DNA of 64,000 nucleotides from Tritonibacter scottomollicae. Lineage in GTDB: Bacteria; Pseudomonadota; Alphaproteobacteria; Rhodobacterales; Rhodobacteraceae. The notes beneath the pieces were generated by a model, which worked only from the letters and a program-made list of their open reading frames with translations, had not been told where the DNA came from and did no database searches. The stretch is from assembly GCF_003003215.1 (NCBI RefSeq), contig NZ_PVUF01000001.1:682001-746000 (forward strand), read 5' to 3'. Positions 17,991 through 27,219 of this stretch are shown here, one piece after another; position 1 is the stretch's first letter, and every line of letters starts with the position of its first letter. The position numbers were made by a program, and so were the translations under genes.

Positions 17991-19007
17991 TCAGTCGCCA
18001 TCCAGCGCGTTGAACCCGGCCTCCACCCCCAATCGGGGGCCAAGGTCCAACGCCGCGATGTCTTTGATCGCGCGCACATCCTGTTGCAGTGTCTCCAGCA
18101 GGAAGCGGTGTTGCGGATCACTGACCCCGGCAAAGCTCGGGTCATCCGCGAGGTTTGCAGCGTGGCGGTCGGCCTTGTCGAAAACTTGGGTCAGATGTTG
18201 CGACAGCTCCGCGTCCCCATCCGACAGAAGCAGCGCCAGCTGGCGCAGGCTGTCGAGCTGGAGTTCCAAATGGCGCAGGGAGCGGCCAGAACGGCGCACC
18301 TCGGCGCGGTTGGGGCGCGGATTGTCAAACGTGCCAAGCGGGCGACCAATGCGCATATCGCCAAGGATTTCCAGCCCGGTATTCAGCGCCTTGAACAGCT
18401 CCTGATGCGCCTCTTCATCGCTGCGGTAGCGCTCATCCGGATGGCGGAGTTTTTCGGCGTACTCCTCTTGCCAGTCGGTCAGGATGGCGGCGCTGTTTTG
18501 CGACAGATCCTGGGCGACGGCCTTCACCACGGCGCAGGCGTAATCCGGGGAGGCCAGATCTGCATAGGCAGGGTCGTAAAACAGATACTCCAGCGCATAA
18601 AACCCGCGTACCGCGACCGAGGCGGTGGCGAAATCCTCAGGCGTGTTGACCACCGGGTCGCTGTCCAACAGCAGGCCGCGCAGGGCCTTTGGGGTCTTGG
18701 AGCGGCTGTCAGGCCAGAACGCGATGGCAAAGGCGCGGTTGTCGGCCTCCGAGGGGCCAAAGCGCAGATGGCTGGCCGCCACCCATGCATCAAAGGCCTC
18801 ACCCCAGGCTGTGCGCACGGCCTCGGATGTGGGGGCGCAGTCGCTTTCCGTGAGGGTCGCAAATTCCGCAGTCTCGGTGGCCAGACGCTCGTAGGTCGGC
18901 AAGATATGCTGGTCGACCACCGCATCCGTCAGTGCATCGGCGCGGGCCAGTCCGGTGAGGGCGACAAGGGCGCAGGCGGTCGAGGTCAGGCGAGACAAGA
19001 CAGACAT
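17991..19007 (-). CDS. imelysin family protein, second paralogue (variant motif)
   Basis: 338 aa with an N-terminal Sec signal ([20 protein letters not shown]...ARADA). The body matches imelysin/peptidase M75-like proteins (AWGEAFDAWVAASHLRFGP; AFWPDSRSKTPKALRGLL), which are iron-regulated periplasmic proteins. Where canonical members have GxHxxE, this one reads GFYALEYLFYD, with Tyr in place of His. It overlaps the diheme gene by one base (stop/start) and is followed by DUF1513. The other imelysin at 21478 keeps the canonical motif, so the two may bind metal differently. Confidence 0.87.
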   Translation of the reverse strand: MSVLSRLTSTACALVALTGLARADALTDAVVDQHILPTYERLATETAEFATLTESDCAPTSEAVRTAWGEAFDAWVAASHLRFGPSEADNRAFAIAFWPDSRSKTPKALRGLLLDSDPVVNTPEDFATASVAVRGFYALEYLFYDPAYADLASPDYACAVVKAVAQDLSQNSAAILTDWQEEYAEKLRHPDERYRSDEEAHQELFKALNTGLEILGDMRIGRPLGTFDNPRPNRAEVRRSGRSLRHLELQLDSLRQLALLLSDGDAELSQHLTQVFDKADRHAANLADDPSFAGVSDPQHRFLLETLQQDVRAIKDIAALDLGPRLGVEAGFNALDGD

Positions 19008-20557
19008 TAAAGAGACTCCAGAAAGGTGATGAGGGCGGCGCGATCAGCGGGGGGCAGGGCGACGACGGTGTCGCGGGCGGCTTGTGCCTCGCCGCCGTGC
19101 CAGAGGATCGCTTCCAGTAGGGTGCGGGCGCGGCCATCGTGCAGGAATCTGGCGCGGTCCGAGACCTGCTGCGTCAAGCCAATCCCCCACAGCGGTGCGG
19201 TGCGCCATTCGCGCCCGGTTGCGCGCGCTTCGGGTCGGTTGTCAGCAAGGCCATCGCCCATGTCGTGCAATAGCAGGTCGGAATAGGGCCAGATCAGCTG
19301 AAAGCTCTGCTCGGGGCGGTCCGGCAGGCGGTGCGTGACGAATTTGGGCTGGTGGCAACTGGCACAGCCGCTGTCATAGAACACGGATTTGCCGCGCAGC
19401 ACCTCGGGGGCGTTCAGATCGCGGCGGGCAGGCACCGAGACATTGCGGCTGTAGAAGGTGACCAGATCCATATTGGGCTGGTCGATCTCGGTGACGCGCA
19501 CGTCGCCATCGCCGTGTGGCCCGCTGCGGCAGGCGTCCTGCAGGGCAGTGCAATCGCCATAGGGCTGCGGAAACAGCGGTGTCGAGATGCCGATATCGCC
19601 GGAAAACGCCGCAGCGGATTGTTCGTGTATGGTGGCGGTGCCGGCCTTGAGGCCAAAACGCCCCAGCATGACCTGATCAAATTCCTTGGACCAGACGAGG
19701 TTTGCACGCCCCGAAATCCCGTCACTGTCGAGATCGTCCGGATCGGCAAGGGCGAGGATATCGGCGGCGGGGATCGCTTCCAGCAGGCCAAGGCCGATCA
19801 TCGGCGGGGCCACGCGGGGCGAGAGCATCGCCTTGGCATGCAGGGGGCCGTATTTCAGCGCGGTGGCTTCAAACGAGGGCTTGCGCAGGCGGACGACCTC
19901 ACCGACATTTAGGGGGATCTCCTCCTCGGTGTAGGTCACAGACAGGCGGTATTCGGGCTTGATACCGGGGGCAGAGAAGTCCTGCAGTTGCCAGCCATAG
20001 GTCGGGTCTGGCGACATGCCGATATAGTCGGGAACGGCGCGCAACGCAGGGGGCACCGGGCCTGGAATGGAGACCCGAAGAAAGGCCGATGCAGACCGAT
20101 AGTCGGGCCCCTCGGGCAGATGGCCGCGCCCGTCTCGAATGTGGCAGCGCTGGCAGGCGCGGGCGTTATAGACCGGACCAAGCCCGTCTGAGGCAAGGGT
20201 GGAGGCGGGCGAAAACACCCAGAGTTTGTCAAACAAGGCCTCGCCCAGACGGAACTCAAGCCCTTGTTCAAACGTCAGGTTTACCGGCGGTGTGCTGAAG
20301 GCCTCGCGGTCGTCGCGATGGGGCAGGGTGGCGGCCCCGGCGGGATTTTCCTCAAACGGCTCAGGCGCGGTGAAGTCGCGCGCAGGTGCGGTGACGCGCG
20401 CAATGCGGCTGGCTTCGTCTTTGGTGCGAGGCAGGAAAGAGAGATGCGGCTCCGCAAGGCCATCGGGAACGGCAACGCGGTCGGTCGCATGGAGCGGTGC
20501 GGCCAGCACCAAAATGAGGGCCGCACCCAGAACAGGGGTCGAGTTACTCGGTTTCGT
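19007..20557 (-). CDS. diheme c-type oxidoreductase, DUF1111 (thiol oxidoreductase-like); start uncertain
   Basis: About 516 aa. Two heme c sites, [10 protein letters not shown] and [10 protein letters not shown], sit in a DUF1111 body related to bacterial diheme peroxidases ([40 protein letters not shown]). The signal peptide is clear ([20 protein letters not shown]), but no ATG, GTG or TTG lies just before it. The end given marks an ACG codon (20557-20555) that would give a well-formed [12 protein letters not shown] start; CTG at 20530 is another option. It overlaps the 3' end of bfr. Likely periplasmic, perhaps oxidising or reducing iron alongside the imelysins. Confidence 0.85.
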   Translation of the reverse strand, partial: TKPSNSTPVLGAALILVLAAPLHATDRVAVPDGLAEPHLSFLPRTKDEASRIARVTAPARDFTAPEPFEENPAGAATLPHRDDREAFSTPPVNLTFEQGLEFRLGEALFDKLWVFSPASTLASDGLGPVYNARACQRCHIRDGRGHLPEGPDYRSASAFLRVSIPGPVPPALRAVPDYIGMSPDPTYGWQLQDFSAPGIKPEYRLSVTYTEEEIPLNVGEVVRLRKPSFEATALKYGPLHAKAMLSPRVAPPMIGLGLLEAIPAADILALADPDDLDSDGISGRANLVWSKEFDQVMLGRFGLKAGTATIHEQSAAAFSGDIGISTPLFPQPYGDCTALQDACRSGPHGDGDVRVTEIDQPNMDLVTFYSRNVSVPARRDLNAPEVLRGKSVFYDSGCASCHQPKFVTHRLPDRPEQSFQLIWPYSDLLLHDMGDGLADNRPEARATGREWRTAPLWGIGLTQQVSDRARFLHDGRARTLLEAILWHGGEAQAARDTVVALPPADRAALITFLESL

Positions 20558-21029
20558 CCATCTTGGAGGCGTTGAGATGCGCGTAGTTTTCGGCGCCAAC
20601 GCGGTCGTGCAGTTCAAGCTGTGTCTCCAAGAAATCGATATGGCCTTCTTCGTCCGCCAGAAGCTCCTTGAACAGGTCTTCAGAGACGAAATCACCATTG
20701 GTCCTACAGTACTCGGCCGCTTCCTTGTAGAGGGCGCGGGCCTCTTGTTCTGCGGCCAAATCGCACTCCAGGGTTTCCTTGGGCGACTGGCCGATGCGCA
20801 GCGGATCAAGCGTTTGCAGGTTGGGGTGACCTTCGAGGAAGATGATCCGGTCGATCAACTTGTCCGCGTGGTTCATCTCTTCGATGCTTTCCTCGCGGCT
20901 CTTCTTGGCCATGTGACCAAGGCCCCAGTCCTCCTGCAGGCGATAATGCAGCCAGTACTGGCTGACGGCTGTCAGCTCGCTCCTAAGTGCCTTGTTGAGA
21001 TATTCGATGACTTTGGGGTCGCCCTTCAT
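20544..21029 (-). CDS. bfr: bacterioferritin
   Basis: 161 aa from [20 protein letters not shown]; the ATG at 21029 is chosen because it gives the family length. Ferroxidase residues are visible as Glu18 (SELTAV), Glu51/His54 (EEMNHADKL) and later E/H in [15 protein letters not shown]; Met52 in EEMNHAD is the expected heme ligand. It stores iron as ferrihydrite in a 24-mer. It is sandwiched between bfd, whose 3' end overlaps its start by 47 bp, and the diheme gene, whose start overlaps its stop. Confidence 0.95.
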   Translation of the reverse strand: MKGDPKVIEYLNKALRSELTAVSQYWLHYRLQEDWGLGHMAKKSREESIEEMNHADKLIDRIIFLEGHPNLQTLDPLRIGQSPKETLECDLAAEQEARALYKEAAEYCRTNGDFVSEDLFKELLADEEGHIDFLETQLELHDRVGAENYAHLNASKMDETE

Positions 21030-21270
21030 AATTGCTCTCCGGAGAAATGGCTGTTCGTAGGGACTGCAGATGCGCAGGTACACTTACCTTAGCGTTGGCG
21101 CGCATGGTGTCCAGAAAGAGCGACATGCAGCCGCCACAATCCGCCTTCTTGCCGAGTGCGCGGTAGATTTTTCCAGGCGTTATAATGGTTTGCGGGTCAG
21201 ACGCCCGCATCCAGTCAATGGCTGCATGGATGTCGTGATCCGAGATTGATGTGCAGTGGCAGATGATCAT
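20983..21270 (-). CDS. bfd: bacterioferritin-associated ferredoxin with C-terminal extension
   Basis: 95 aa; the Bfd domain is residues ~1-60 with the [2Fe-2S] ligands CHC (4-6) and CGGC (45-48) spaced as usual. Bfd passes electrons to bacterioferritin to release stored iron. Typical Bfd has ~65 residues; here the frame continues ~30 residues and ends inside bfr, so the tail may be non-functional read-on or a real extension. An iron-box-like site lies 53 bp upstream. Confidence 0.88.
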   Translation of the reverse strand: MIICHCTSISDHDIHAAIDWMRASDPQTIITPGKIYRALGKKADCGGCMSLFLDTMRANAKVSVPAHLQSLRTAISPESNYEGRPQSHRISQQGT

Positions 21271-21322
21271 GACGGGGCGCCGATCCTAAGAGATTCTGTA
21301 GGCTACTTGCTCGTGATAATAT

Positions 21323-21339
21323 CTGACTAAAAGAATTAG
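21323..21339. promoter_or_regulatory. iron-box-like operator before bfd
   Basis: CTGA-CTAAAAGAA-TTAG, one base off the palindrome CTGA-N9-TCAG, within an AT-rich stretch (21300-21345) 53 bp upstream of the bfd start. A perfect CTGA-N9-TCAG lies before hemP. The TGA-N9-TCA layout is that reported for iron-responsive (RirA/Iron-Rhodo-box type) operators in alphaproteobacteria. Assignment to a specific regulator is inference. Confidence 0.5.
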
Positions 21340-21419
21340 TTTTCAAGATCAAACAAGACTGAAACGCTCAGGAAATCGTGAAGAGGCGTGTCACCGCGCA
21401 TGCGAGAGGGTCAAAGCAC

Positions 21420-21452
21420 AACAGGAGCCGGGCGCGGGGCGCGGCTCCTGTT
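21420..21452 (-). terminator. hairpin terminator after the hemP-imelysin operon
   Basis: Arms ACAGGAGCCG (21421-21430) and CGGCTCCTGT (21442-21451) pair perfectly around a GC-rich loop, ~25-60 bp past the imelysin stop on the minus strand. The trailing T content is modest (GTGCTTT). It separates the hemP-imelysin transcript from the bfd operon, which has its own operator. Confidence 0.55.
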
Positions 21453-21477
21453 TCGATCTAGATGATCGGTTTACGAT

Positions 21478-22746
21478 TTACTGAAAAACCGCCGTCGGGT
21501 TGTCGAGCGAGTCGGATCCTTCGATCGCCACATCGCTCAGGTCCAGCACGGCCACGGCACGTTCGATCGAACGGGTCTGGTCCACCAGCGCATCGACGCC
21601 ACCCATGACCAGTGCTTCGCCCGCTTCACTGCCTTGCGCCAGCATCTGGTCGTAGGAGAAGCCAGCCTCGGCAGCCGTCTTGATGCGGCCCAGCTTCATC
21701 ATGGTGGTGGAGAGCTTGCCGGTCAGTTCTGCGTTCAGCTCTGCGTCAGCCGCTTCGACCAGATCGGCCAGCGCCGGACCGGACACAACTTCGCCGTTCA
21801 CCCGCACATATTCGCCAAGGTAGACGTTCTGGATGCCCAGACCATCATAGTAGTGGCTGTTGTGGGTGTTGTCGGAGAAGCAGTCGTGCTCTTCCTCGGG
21901 ATCGTTCAGCATCAGGCCAAGGCGCATCCGCTCGCCCGCCTGTTCGCCGTAGGACAGCGAGCCCATGCCGGTCAGGATGGTGGTGATGCCTGCATTCTCG
22001 TCCGAAAGTACGGTTTCGCGCGCTTCGCCGTCTTCGGCCCATTGTGCGGTGATCCACTCAAGATCGGACACCAGCAGGTCGGTTGCGGCCTTCAGGTAGG
22101 CGCCACGGCGGTCACAATTGCCGTTGGTGCAGTCGTCACCGGCGGCATAGTCGGTCCAGGCGCGGTCGCCAGCGCCATGCTCGGTACCGTTCAGATCCTG
22201 ACCCCAGAGCAGGAATTCGATGGCGTGGTAGCCAGTGGCCACATTCGCTTCGACACCGTCGGCCTCATGCAGGGTTTCGCCAAGCAGTTCCGGCGTGATG
22301 TCAGAGGCATCAATGGCCTTGCCAGAAAGGCTGAACTCGGGGTTCGCAATCACGTTCAGTGCGGCTGCGGCGTTCTCGTCGGTGGCACCGCCGTAAGAGG
22401 CATCCACATAGTCGATCAGCCCTTCGTCCAGCGGCCACGCGTTCACTTTGCCTTCCCAGTCGTCCACGATGGCGTTGCCAAAACGATAGACTTCGGTCTG
22501 CTGGTAGGGGACGCGCGCCGCCAGCCAGGCGTGTTTCGCGGCCTCGAGGTTTTCTGCAGACGGCTCGGCAACCAGCGCATCAACCGCAGCTTGAAGGGCC
22601 TTGGCGGTGATCAGGCTGTCTTCATACTTGGCTTCGGCGATATTGGCATAGTTGGTCAGAACCTCAGCCTTGGAAGCGGCGAAAGCAGCCGTTGTGCCTG
22701 CGGTCAAAGCCAGAAGGGCGGCACCGGTGAGAAGCGGCGTTTTCAT
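21478..22746 (-). CDS. imelysin family iron-regulated periplasmic protein (IcmP-like)
   Basis: 422 aa with a Sec signal peptide (MKTPLLTGAALLALTAGTTA...AFAA). The canonical imelysin GxHxxE motif is present in GYHAIEFLLWGQDLNG near residue 180, and the HNSHYYDGLGIQNVYLGEY segment near residue 290 is typical of the long, two-repeat ICMP-like members. Members of the family are induced by iron limitation and are thought to bind iron in the periplasm. It follows hemP on the same strand and ends at a hairpin terminator. The older protease annotation is not supported by any catalytic motif I can see. Confidence 0.9.
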   Translation of the reverse strand: MKTPLLTGAALLALTAGTTAAFAASKAEVLTNYANIAEAKYEDSLITAKALQAAVDALVAEPSAENLEAAKHAWLAARVPYQQTEVYRFGNAIVDDWEGKVNAWPLDEGLIDYVDASYGGATDENAAAALNVIANPEFSLSGKAIDASDITPELLGETLHEADGVEANVATGYHAIEFLLWGQDLNGTEHGAGDRAWTDYAAGDDCTNGNCDRRGAYLKAATDLLVSDLEWITAQWAEDGEARETVLSDENAGITTILTGMGSLSYGEQAGERMRLGLMLNDPEEEHDCFSDNTHNSHYYDGLGIQNVYLGEYVRVNGEVVSGPALADLVEAADAELNAELTGKLSTTMMKLGRIKTAAEAGFSYDQMLAQGSEAGEALVMGGVDALVDQTRSIERAVAVLDLSDVAIEGSDSLDNPTAVFQ

Positions 22747-22805
22747 GAATGGGATCCTCGTTGGACGGAAGTGAGTTGTCGGCGCAAAATGGGCCGGGGT
22801 GAATA

Positions 22806-22985
22806 TTATTTGGTCAGGATCAGCTTGCCCGCGCGGGTGATGCGCAGGGAATAGATCTGACCGTTCAGAAGAATGCGCGCCTGTACACCGCCGCGGGTCA
22901 GGTCCTCGGCGTGGTAGGTCGGGTAGGTTTCAGGCTGTGCGGCGGCTGCCATGTCTGCTTGGGAAATCGGTTTCAAGTTACTCAT
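22806..22985 (-). CDS. hemP: HemP-like hemin uptake protein
   Basis: 59 aa from MSNLKPISQADMAAAAQPET. The C-terminal half, GGVQARILLNGQIYSLRITR-AGKLILTK, fits the HemP (DUF2061-unrelated, Pfam HemP) pattern of a short beta-hairpin with SLxxTRxGKLILTK. In other proteobacteria HemP is iron-regulated and needed for hemin uptake or expression of the hemin receptor. The start at 22985 is preferred over an upstream in-frame ATG on size. It leads the imelysin operon and has an iron-box-like operator upstream. Confidence 0.85.
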   Translation of the reverse strand: MSNLKPISQADMAAAAQPETYPTYHAEDLTRGGVQARILLNGQIYSLRITRAGKLILTK

Positions 22986-23339
22986 CGGGCAAGCCTCTGT
23001 TTCTGTTCCGCCGTGTCGAACAGCCATTCAAGGCAGAAAACCTGCGCAGGGAGGGCGTCAGAAAGGACGTCGGACCACAGCTCTGGCAGCGGCAGTCGAT
23101 CTGCTTCGTGGTCGGTATGCGACGGAATGTGGCCAGGTAGATTCAACATGTGCGGGACGCAGTGTTCGGGTTGTCGGCTGGCCTGTGTCAGGAACAGGTT
23201 GGCTGGATTGGCTTATTCCTGATTTATTTGGTCAGATATGTCAATCTGATAATTTTGCTAAGGAAAAGGAAAGCCGGCGTCCGCAAGCCGGGTGTCCAAC
23301 CGAGGAGAACGGATGCATTTTGACGCGCATGACCGACGG
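22986..23339. other. intergenic region: hemP promoter, otherwise no gene seen
   Basis: This 354-bp stretch lies between the hemP start and the LysR stop. The part from 23200 to 23290 is AT-rich and holds the iron-box-like palindromes. The part from 22990 to 23200 would be the hemP leader if transcription starts near the operator; no convincing coding frame or RNA motif is visible there. Confidence 0.5.
23219..23249. promoter_or_regulatory. iron-box-like operator with second palindrome before hemP
   Basis: CTGA-TTTATTTGG-TCAG (23219-23235) is a perfect CTGA-N9-TCAG palindrome. It overlaps a second inverted repeat, TCAGAT-ATGTCA-ATCTGA (23232-23249), whose minus strand contains a perfect TTGACA -35 box. 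A repressor here would cover the promoter of hemP-imelysin. The site is ~235 bp upstream of hemP. Confidence 0.55.
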
Positions 23340-24167
23340 CTAGGCAACAGCAGCGGAAAACGCCTCGATCAGCGCATCCATCACCAGACGCACCCGTTGC
23401 GGCACGTGGCGCCGGTCCTGATACACGAGGTAGAGGCCCAGCTGGGCCTCGACACCTGCGGGCGGTGGCCCGAGGTCCAGTGCGCCGGTTTTGCCGTCCT
23501 CTTCACAGAGTGACAGCGGCAAACACGCCCGCGCCATGCCAGCCAACGCCAGATGGCGGGCAAGGCTAAACGATTCGCAATAGGCCCGTCCGGCACGGCG
23601 CGGCATTGGCAGGTGGCGGCTGAGTGGGCCGAGCACCGGCAGAGTCTCGTCCTGCAACCGCCCCGGCGGCGCAACCAGACGCACGGGCATTTGCGACAGC
23701 AGCCGCGCAATCAAATTGGCGCTGCCCGGCCGGTTGCCCCGCAGTGCGATATCAACGCCATCCTGCACAAAATCGGTAGGGCGATCCTCTACCGTGATGT
23801 CGATGTGAATGTTTGGGTGACGGTCCAGAACCCGCGCGGTCACCTGCGCCAGCCGGTCCATGGGCAGGGCGGTGGGCACGGACAGGCGCACCGGGCCGCT
23901 GGCGCTCTGGGTGGATGATACCAGCGCGCGGGCGGTTTCGATTTCCGACAGGGCGAGGCGACACCGGTCGAGGAACAGCGCGCCCTCTGCAGTGAGCGCG
24001 GTGCTGCGGGTGGTGCGGTCCAGAAGCCGCACGCCGAGGCTCTGCTCCAGCGCGCGGATGCGGCTGGTGACGGTGGAAGGGGGCAGTCCGAGCCGCCGGG
24101 CCGCCGCCGCAAAGCTCAACTGGGTCGCCACTTCGGCAAAAGTCTCGATGTTCTGAAGATCATTCAT
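23340..24167 (-). CDS. LysR-family transcriptional regulator
   Basis: 275 aa. The N-terminal LysR helix-turn-helix (IETFAEVATQLSFAAAARRL, then PPSTVTSRIRALEQSLGVRL) is followed by the effector-binding domain. It is transcribed divergently from the Tat-exported metallo-hydrolase gene, 95 bp apart, which is the usual arrangement for a LysR regulator and its target. The effector domain is somewhat short at the end, within the normal range. The inducer is unknown. Confidence 0.9.
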   Translation of the reverse strand: MNDLQNIETFAEVATQLSFAAAARRLGLPPSTVTSRIRALEQSLGVRLLDRTTRSTALTAEGALFLDRCRLALSEIETARALVSSTQSASGPVRLSVPTALPMDRLAQVTARVLDRHPNIHIDITVEDRPTDFVQDGVDIALRGNRPGSANLIARLLSQMPVRLVAPPGRLQDETLPVLGPLSRHLPMPRRAGRAYCESFSLARHLALAGMARACLPLSLCEEDGKTGALDLGPPPAGVEAQLGLYLVYQDRRHVPQRVRLVMDALIEAFSAAVA

Positions 24168-24262
24168 TGCGCGATAATCTCGTTTAAGCTGTCCGATATT
24201 ATTCCGATTATTCGCTCAAGTGCGAGGAGGTATGTGCAGATCATCAGATTTTGGAGGACCAG

Positions 24263-25162
24263 ATGAACAGACGTACACTTCTAAAAACCTCTGCTGCTGC
24301 GGCCATGGCGACCGGACTGCTGCCTGCCACGGTGCGCGGCGCGGCCCCGTTGATCTCGGTGCGGTGGCTGGGCGGCGCGATGATGGAGATCGACGCGGCG
24401 GGCCTGCGTATCCTGACCGATCCCTGCTTGGGCGAGGGGGTGGCGGCTTTTGTCATGGGCGATCCGAACGAGATGTTTGACCTGACCAAAGGGCCCAACA
24501 TCAAGTCCCATGCGCGGCTGACGCCCTTTCCGGGGCTGGCGCGGCAAACCTATGATCTGGTGTTGCTGAGCCATGCCCATGAGGACCACTTTGACCAGAA
24601 GGCGCAGGCCTGGCTGGATCGGAGCCTGCCGCTGCTGGCGCCCGAACATGACACGGCCGCACTGCGTGACAAGGGCTTTGCCGCGCAGGCCCTGCGCCAT
24701 GGCAGCACCCGGCACTTCAACGCGCCTGATGGTGAGGTCCGGGTGACCGCGCTGCCAGCCATCCATTCGCAGAACCCGCAGGTCGCGGATATGCTGGGTC
24801 TGGGCAATGGCTACATGATCGAGGTGCGCCGGTCTGGCCGCGTGCAGAGGATCTACTGGGCGGGCGATACCTTCCTGGTCGATCCGGTCGCACAGGCCCT
24901 GTCGCAGCAGGAGACCCCGGATCTGTTCATCCCCCATATCGGCGCGGTTGGCGGCACCGGCGCGCTGGGGCAGCTGTCCCTGGATGGTGGGCAGGCGATG
25001 GAATTTGCCGCGCAGGTCGGCGCGAAGGCGATGCTGCCGGTGCATCACTCCACCTATGCGCTCTATCAGGAGGGGCCGGAGGTGCTGCAGGCGCACCATG
25101 CAGCAGCGGGCCCGCACTGGAGCCTGCTCATGCCCGGTGAAGGTGCGACGGTCACGCTCTGA
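24263..25162 (+). CDS. Tat-exported metallo-beta-lactamase-fold hydrolase (UlaG/NAPE-PLD-like)
   Basis: 299 aa from MNRRTLLKTSAAAAMATGLL, with GGAGG at 24253-24257 just before the ATG. NRRTLLK plus a hydrophobic stretch ending RGA is a twin-arginine signal. The metal site is SHAHEDHFD (HxHxDH) near residue 97, followed by AIHSQNP, WAGDTF and LPVHHSTYALY (near residue 265), as in the lactonase-like branch of the fold. The substrate is unknown; the divergent LysR gene suggests substrate-induced expression. Confidence 0.87.
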   Translation: MNRRTLLKTSAAAAMATGLLPATVRGAAPLISVRWLGGAMMEIDAAGLRILTDPCLGEGVAAFVMGDPNEMFDLTKGPNIKSHARLTPFPGLARQTYDLVLLSHAHEDHFDQKAQAWLDRSLPLLAPEHDTAALRDKGFAAQALRHGSTRHFNAPDGEVRVTALPAIHSQNPQVADMLGLGNGYMIEVRRSGRVQRIYWAGDTFLVDPVAQALSQQETPDLFIPHIGAVGGTGALGQLSLDGGQAMEFAAQVGAKAMLPVHHSTYALYQEGPEVLQAHHAAAGPHWSLLMPGEGATVTL

Positions 25163-25202
25163 GCGTCGCTCCGGCCCGGCGTGGCGTGATCCCTGAAACG
25201 AA

Positions 25203-25228
25203 AAAGACCGCCCCAATGGGCGGTCTTT
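25203..25228. terminator. bidirectional intrinsic terminator
   Basis: AAAGACCGCCC-CAAT-GGGCGGTCTTT, a perfect 11-bp stem flanked by A-run and T-run, between the convergent metallo-hydrolase gene (ends 25162, plus) and metG (ends 25250, minus). It can serve both genes. Confidence 0.85.
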
Positions 25229-25249
25229 GTATGTCTTCGATCCGGTTGA

Positions 25250-26971
25250 TCAGTCCTTGCGGACCCCGGCAAAGCGGTCCTGCCACTCTTCGCGCTGCTC
25301 GTCGGTGATCTTGGCAAAGAGCACCTCTGGCACGGTGAAGGCGTGGCCTTCGGGCAGGGCCGCCAGCGCGGCGGCGACGTCCTCGGGCCAGCTGCGATCC
25401 TCGGTGCCGAGGGCTGCAAACAGGCGGTCAGAGGCTTCGGGAATGAAGGGCGCCGACAGCACAGCATAAAGACGGATCAGGTTGAGGCCGAGACGCACCT
25501 GCGCGGCGGCGCGCTCGGGATCGGTCTTGAACATCGACCAAGGCGCGGCGGACTGCAGGTATTCGTTGCCCGCGACCCAGATCGCGCGCAATTCCTGCGC
25601 CGATTTGCGCACTTCCATCGCTTCCATGTGGCGCTCATAGGCGCCGATGCGGGTGGTCAGCTCGTCGATCAGCGCCTGTTCCTGCTCGCCCCATGCGCCG
25701 CCTGCGGGCACCTCTTCGCCAAACTTGGACCGGCAGAATTTGGTGATGCGCGAGACGAAGTTGCCCAGAACATCGGCCAGATCCTTGTTCACCGATTGCT
25801 GGAAGTTTTCCCAGGTGAATTCGGAATCAGAGCTTTCGGGCGCATGGCTCAGCAGCCACCAGCGCCAATAGTCCGCCGGCAACAGCTCCAGCGCCTGATC
25901 CATGAACACGCCGCGTCCCTGCGAGGTGGAGAACTGGCCGCCGTCATAGTTCAGGTAGTTGAAGGACTTCAGGTGGTCGACCATCTTCCACGGCTCGCCG
26001 GAGCCGAGAATGGTCGCCGGGAAGGACAGCGTATGGAAGGGGACGTTGTCCTTGCCCATGAACTGGACGTATTTCACATCCTCCGCGCCCTTGTCCGTGC
26101 GCCACCAGCGCTGCCATGCGTCGTCGCCCAGACCCTTGGCCTCGGCCCATTCGCCGGCGGCTGCGATATATTCGATCGGCGCGTCGAACCAAACGTAAAA
26201 GACCTTGCCCTCCATGCCCGGCCAGTCCTGATCGCCGTTTTTCACCGGCACGCCCCAGTCGAGGTCACGGGTGATGCCACGGTCCTGCAGGCCGTCGCCG
26301 TCATGCAGCCATTTCTTGGCGATCGAGGTGGTCAGGATCGGCCAGTCTTTCTTGCTGTCAATCCATTGGTCGAGCTGGTCGCGCATCGCCGACTGGCGCA
26401 GGAACAGGTGCTTGGTCTCGCGCACTTCCAGATCGGTGGAGCCGGATATTGCCGAGCGCGGATTGATCAGGTCGGTTGGGTCCAGCTGCTTGGTGCATTC
26501 CTCGCATTGGTCGCCGCGCGCTTTCTCAAAGCCACAGTTGGGGCAGGTGCCCTCGATGTAGCGATCTGGCAGGAAGCGGCCATCGGTGTTGGAATAGACC
26601 TGTTTTTCAGACACTTCGGTAATCAGCCCGGCCTCGGCCAGCTTGCCCGCGAAATGCTGGGTCAGCGCGTGGTTCTGCGGGCTGGAGGAGCGCCCGTAGT
26701 GGTCAAACGACAGGCCAAAGCGGTTGGCGATGTCGGTCTGTACCGCGTGCATTTCGGCGCAATACTCCGCCACCGGCTTTTCCGCCTTGGCGGCAGCCAG
26801 TTCGGCGGGGGTGCCATGTTCGTCGGTGGCACAGAGGAACATAACCTCATGGCCGCGACCCCGGTTGTAGCGGGCATAGAGATCCGCCGGCAGTTGGCTT
26901 CCCACAAGGTTGCCAAGGTGCTTGATCCCATTGATATAGGGCAGTGCAGAGGTGATCAGAATTCGGGCCAT
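25250..26971 (-). CDS. metG: methionyl-tRNA synthetase
   Basis: 573 aa from [20 protein letters not shown]; an in-frame ATG three codons earlier is possible. The class I HIGH-type signature is [12 protein letters not shown] zinc-binding knuckle CPNCG...CEEC lies near residues 143-160. At the KMSKS position the sequence reads [13 protein letters not shown], so both lysines of the textbook motif are replaced. The protein lacks the C-terminal dimerisation/tRNA-binding domain of E. coli MetG, as in many alphaproteobacteria. Confidence 0.96.
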   Translation of the reverse strand: MARILITSALPYINGIKHLGNLVGSQLPADLYARYNRGRGHEVMFLCATDEHGTPAELAAAKAEKPVAEYCAEMHAVQTDIANRFGLSFDHYGRSSSPQNHALTQHFAGKLAEAGLITEVSEKQVYSNTDGRFLPDRYIEGTCPNCGFEKARGDQCEECTKQLDPTDLINPRSAISGSTDLEVRETKHLFLRQSAMRDQLDQWIDSKKDWPILTTSIAKKWLHDGDGLQDRGITRDLDWGVPVKNGDQDWPGMEGKVFYVWFDAPIEYIAAAGEWAEAKGLGDDAWQRWWRTDKGAEDVKYVQFMGKDNVPFHTLSFPATILGSGEPWKMVDHLKSFNYLNYDGGQFSTSQGRGVFMDQALELLPADYWRWWLLSHAPESSDSEFTWENFQQSVNKDLADVLGNFVSRITKFCRSKFGEEVPAGGAWGEQEQALIDELTTRIGAYERHMEAMEVRKSAQELRAIWVAGNEYLQSAAPWSMFKTDPERAAAQVRLGLNLIRLYAVLSAPFIPEASDRLFAALGTEDRSWPEDVAAALAALPEGHAFTVPEVLFAKITDEQREEWQDRFAGVRKD

Positions 26972-27219
26972 ATCGTCCATCCACGTCGCTTGTCTGGCCG
27001 TCCGTCTATCCCATGCGGCATTGTACGAAAACCCCATGTTATGAGGCGATGTGAAGAAAGCGTTGAATCTGCCGCAAGTTGGGGCGGCGCTCTGGCATCG
27101 CGGCCCGCCGCACGCGCGGGATCAACACCCGAGACATGCCCGCATATTCCTGGGAGCTACGAGACATCGCAACAGGCACACGCGGCCCCTGTTGGCGGCG
27201 TACATGCGTGACGGCGCGG

